Below are positions 6,144 to 6,867 of a stretch of 6,867 nt of DNA, in pieces. Each line of letters begins with the position of its first letter. Position 1 is the stretch's first letter. Both the position numbers and the translations under genes were made by a program. The notes under the pieces were generated by a model. The model was not told where the DNA came from, ran no database searches, and worked only from the letters and a program-made list of their open reading frames with translations. Source of the stretch: an uncultured bacterium (lineage in GTDB: Bacteria > Bacillota > Clostridia > Oscillospirales > Oscillospiraceae); assembly GCA_905215425.1 (NCBI GenBank), contig CAJMQD010000049.1:1-6867 (forward strand), in the 5' to 3' direction.

Positions 6144-6172
6144 TGGACAAACAGAAAAAGTGGGAGTACAAT
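6144..6172 (+). promoter_or_regulatory. Sigma-A-type promoter of deoC
   Basis: TGGACA (6144-6149) and TACAAT (6167-6172) are separated by exactly 17 bases, and each hexamer is one base from consensus. The expected start near 6179 leaves a leader of about 26 bases before the deoC ATG, too short for a riboswitch. The stretch 6030-6143 between this and the divergent operon promoter shows no gene or structure I can support. Confidence 0.75.
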
Positions 6173-6204
6173 AATAAAAAGTTGTTTCACCAAGGAGGAA
6201 CTAT

Positions 6205-6852
6205 ATGGACAAGAAAGAGATTATGCAGCATGTAGACCATACCATCCTTACTCCCACCGCCACTTGGGAGCAGGTGAAGAAAATCTGTGACCAGGGGATG
6301 GCCTATCACACCGCTTCCGTGTGCATCCCTCCTTGCTATGTGCGCAAGGCAGAGGAATATGTAGGGGACCGGCTGAAGATCTGCACGGTCATCGGCTTTC
6401 CCAACGGCTATAACACGCCGGAGGTCAAGGTGTTCGAGACAGAGGATGCCATCCGCGGCGGTGCAGACGAGATCGACATGGTCATAAATCTGGGAATGGC
6501 CAAGGCCGGCGACTGGGAAGGCGTTCTCTATGAGATCAAGGCCGTGAAGGAGGCCTGCCACGGCCGTATCCTAAAGGTCATTGTCGAGGCCTGCCAGCTG
6601 ACGGAAGAGGAGAAGATCGCCGTCTGCCGGGTGGTCTCCATGTCCGGAGCCGATTTTATCAAGACCTCCACCGGCTTTTCCACCGGCGGAGCCACTGTGG
6701 AGGATGTAAAGCTGTTCCGTCAGCACATCTCCCCCGACCTGCGCATCAAGGCCGCCGGCGGCATCCGCAGCTTCGAGCAGGCCCAGGCCATGCTGGACGC
6801 GGGGGCCGACCGCATCGGTGCCAGCGCCCTGGCCGCTTTGAGGGAGGAGTAA
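6205..6852 (+). CDS. deoC: Deoxyribose-phosphate aldolase
   Basis: DeoC is a class I (Schiff-base) aldolase that cleaves 2-deoxy-D-ribose 5-phosphate into glyceraldehyde 3-phosphate and acetaldehyde, allowing the sugar of deoxynucleosides to be used. The 215-residue protein has the usual length for the bacterial DeoC type 1 family. It shows VDHTILTPTAT (10-20), IGFPNGYNTPEVKVFE (63-78), DMVINLG with D91 (91-97), LKVIVEACQL (123-132), ADFIKTSTGFSTGGAT with Schiff-base K153 (149-164), and IKAAGGIRSF with K182 (181-190). D91, K153 and K182 form the expected catalytic set. ATG 6205 lies 6 bases after AAGGAGG (6192-6198). It is transcribed divergently from the regulator-hom-lysC operon with its own promoter. 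Other deo genes may follow beyond the window. Identity is essentially certain. Confidence 0.97.
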   Translation: MDKKEIMQHVDHTILTPTATWEQVKKICDQGMAYHTASVCIPPCYVRKAEEYVGDRLKICTVIGFPNGYNTPEVKVFETEDAIRGGADEIDMVINLGMAKAGDWEGVLYEIKAVKEACHGRILKVIVEACQLTEEEKIAVCRVVSMSGADFIKTSTGFSTGGATVEDVKLFRQHISPDLRIKAAGGIRSFEQAQAMLDAGADRIGASALAALREE

Positions 6853-6867
6853 CTTCTCATCAACAGT

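Noticed and set aside
6138..6166. A possible operator at the deoC promoter (CTCCAC and GTGGGAG around the -35 and spacer).
   Set aside because: The arms match only with a one-base bulge and are 16 bases apart, which is within chance expectation.
6853..6867. A terminator or next gene after deoC.
   Set aside because: Only 15 bases remain and they show no stem or start signal.

Overview
The window looks like chromosome from a GC-rich, low-oxygen Firmicute of the Oscillospiraceae type (Flavonifractor, Lawsonibacter or Intestinimonas relatives). That placement is an inference from the strong AAGGAGG-type ribosome binding sites, the GC-rich third codon positions, the sigma-A-like promoters in AT-rich gaps, and the 2-hydroxyacyl-CoA dehydratase-activase-like proteins typical of anaerobic clostridia. 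I see no mobile element, CRISPR array, rRNA or tRNA. Most of the content is core metabolism.

Left part (1-1916, plus strand): the C-terminal end of an acyl-CoA dehydratase activase-related protein is followed by a separate gene for the 2-hydroxyacyl-CoA dehydratase-like domain that many clostridia carry fused to it. A strong intrinsic terminator ends this unit. It faces a second terminator belonging to a convergent single gene on the minus strand (1973-2746), which encodes an unrecognised protein of about eight membrane segments and has its own promoter at 2816-2844.

Centre (2949-6029, minus strand): a three-gene aspartate-family operon. Its order is a PheB/ThrR-like HTH-ACT regulator (UPF0735), homoserine dehydrogenase (hom) and aspartokinase (lysC), closed by a GC-rich terminator. 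The promoter carries an inverted repeat centred near the -10 box, and a hairpin abuts the first ribosome binding site, so the regulator may control its own operon. LysC phosphorylates aspartate and Hom reduces aspartate semialdehyde to homoserine, so the operon feeds threonine, methionine and lysine synthesis. The intermediate enzyme Asd is not in the window. Two details stand out: an internal ribosome binding site and ATG in lysC that would give a separate ACT-domain beta subunit, and a shortened C-terminal ACT-like domain in Hom.

Right part (6144-6852, plus strand): a divergent deoC (deoxyribose-phosphate aldolase) with a near-consensus sigma-A promoter. The window ends 15 bases after its stop.

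Nothing here amounts to a clearly new system. The observations most worth checking are the possible self-regulating thr/lys operon, the reduced Hom ACT domain, the lysC internal start and the unrecognised membrane protein.
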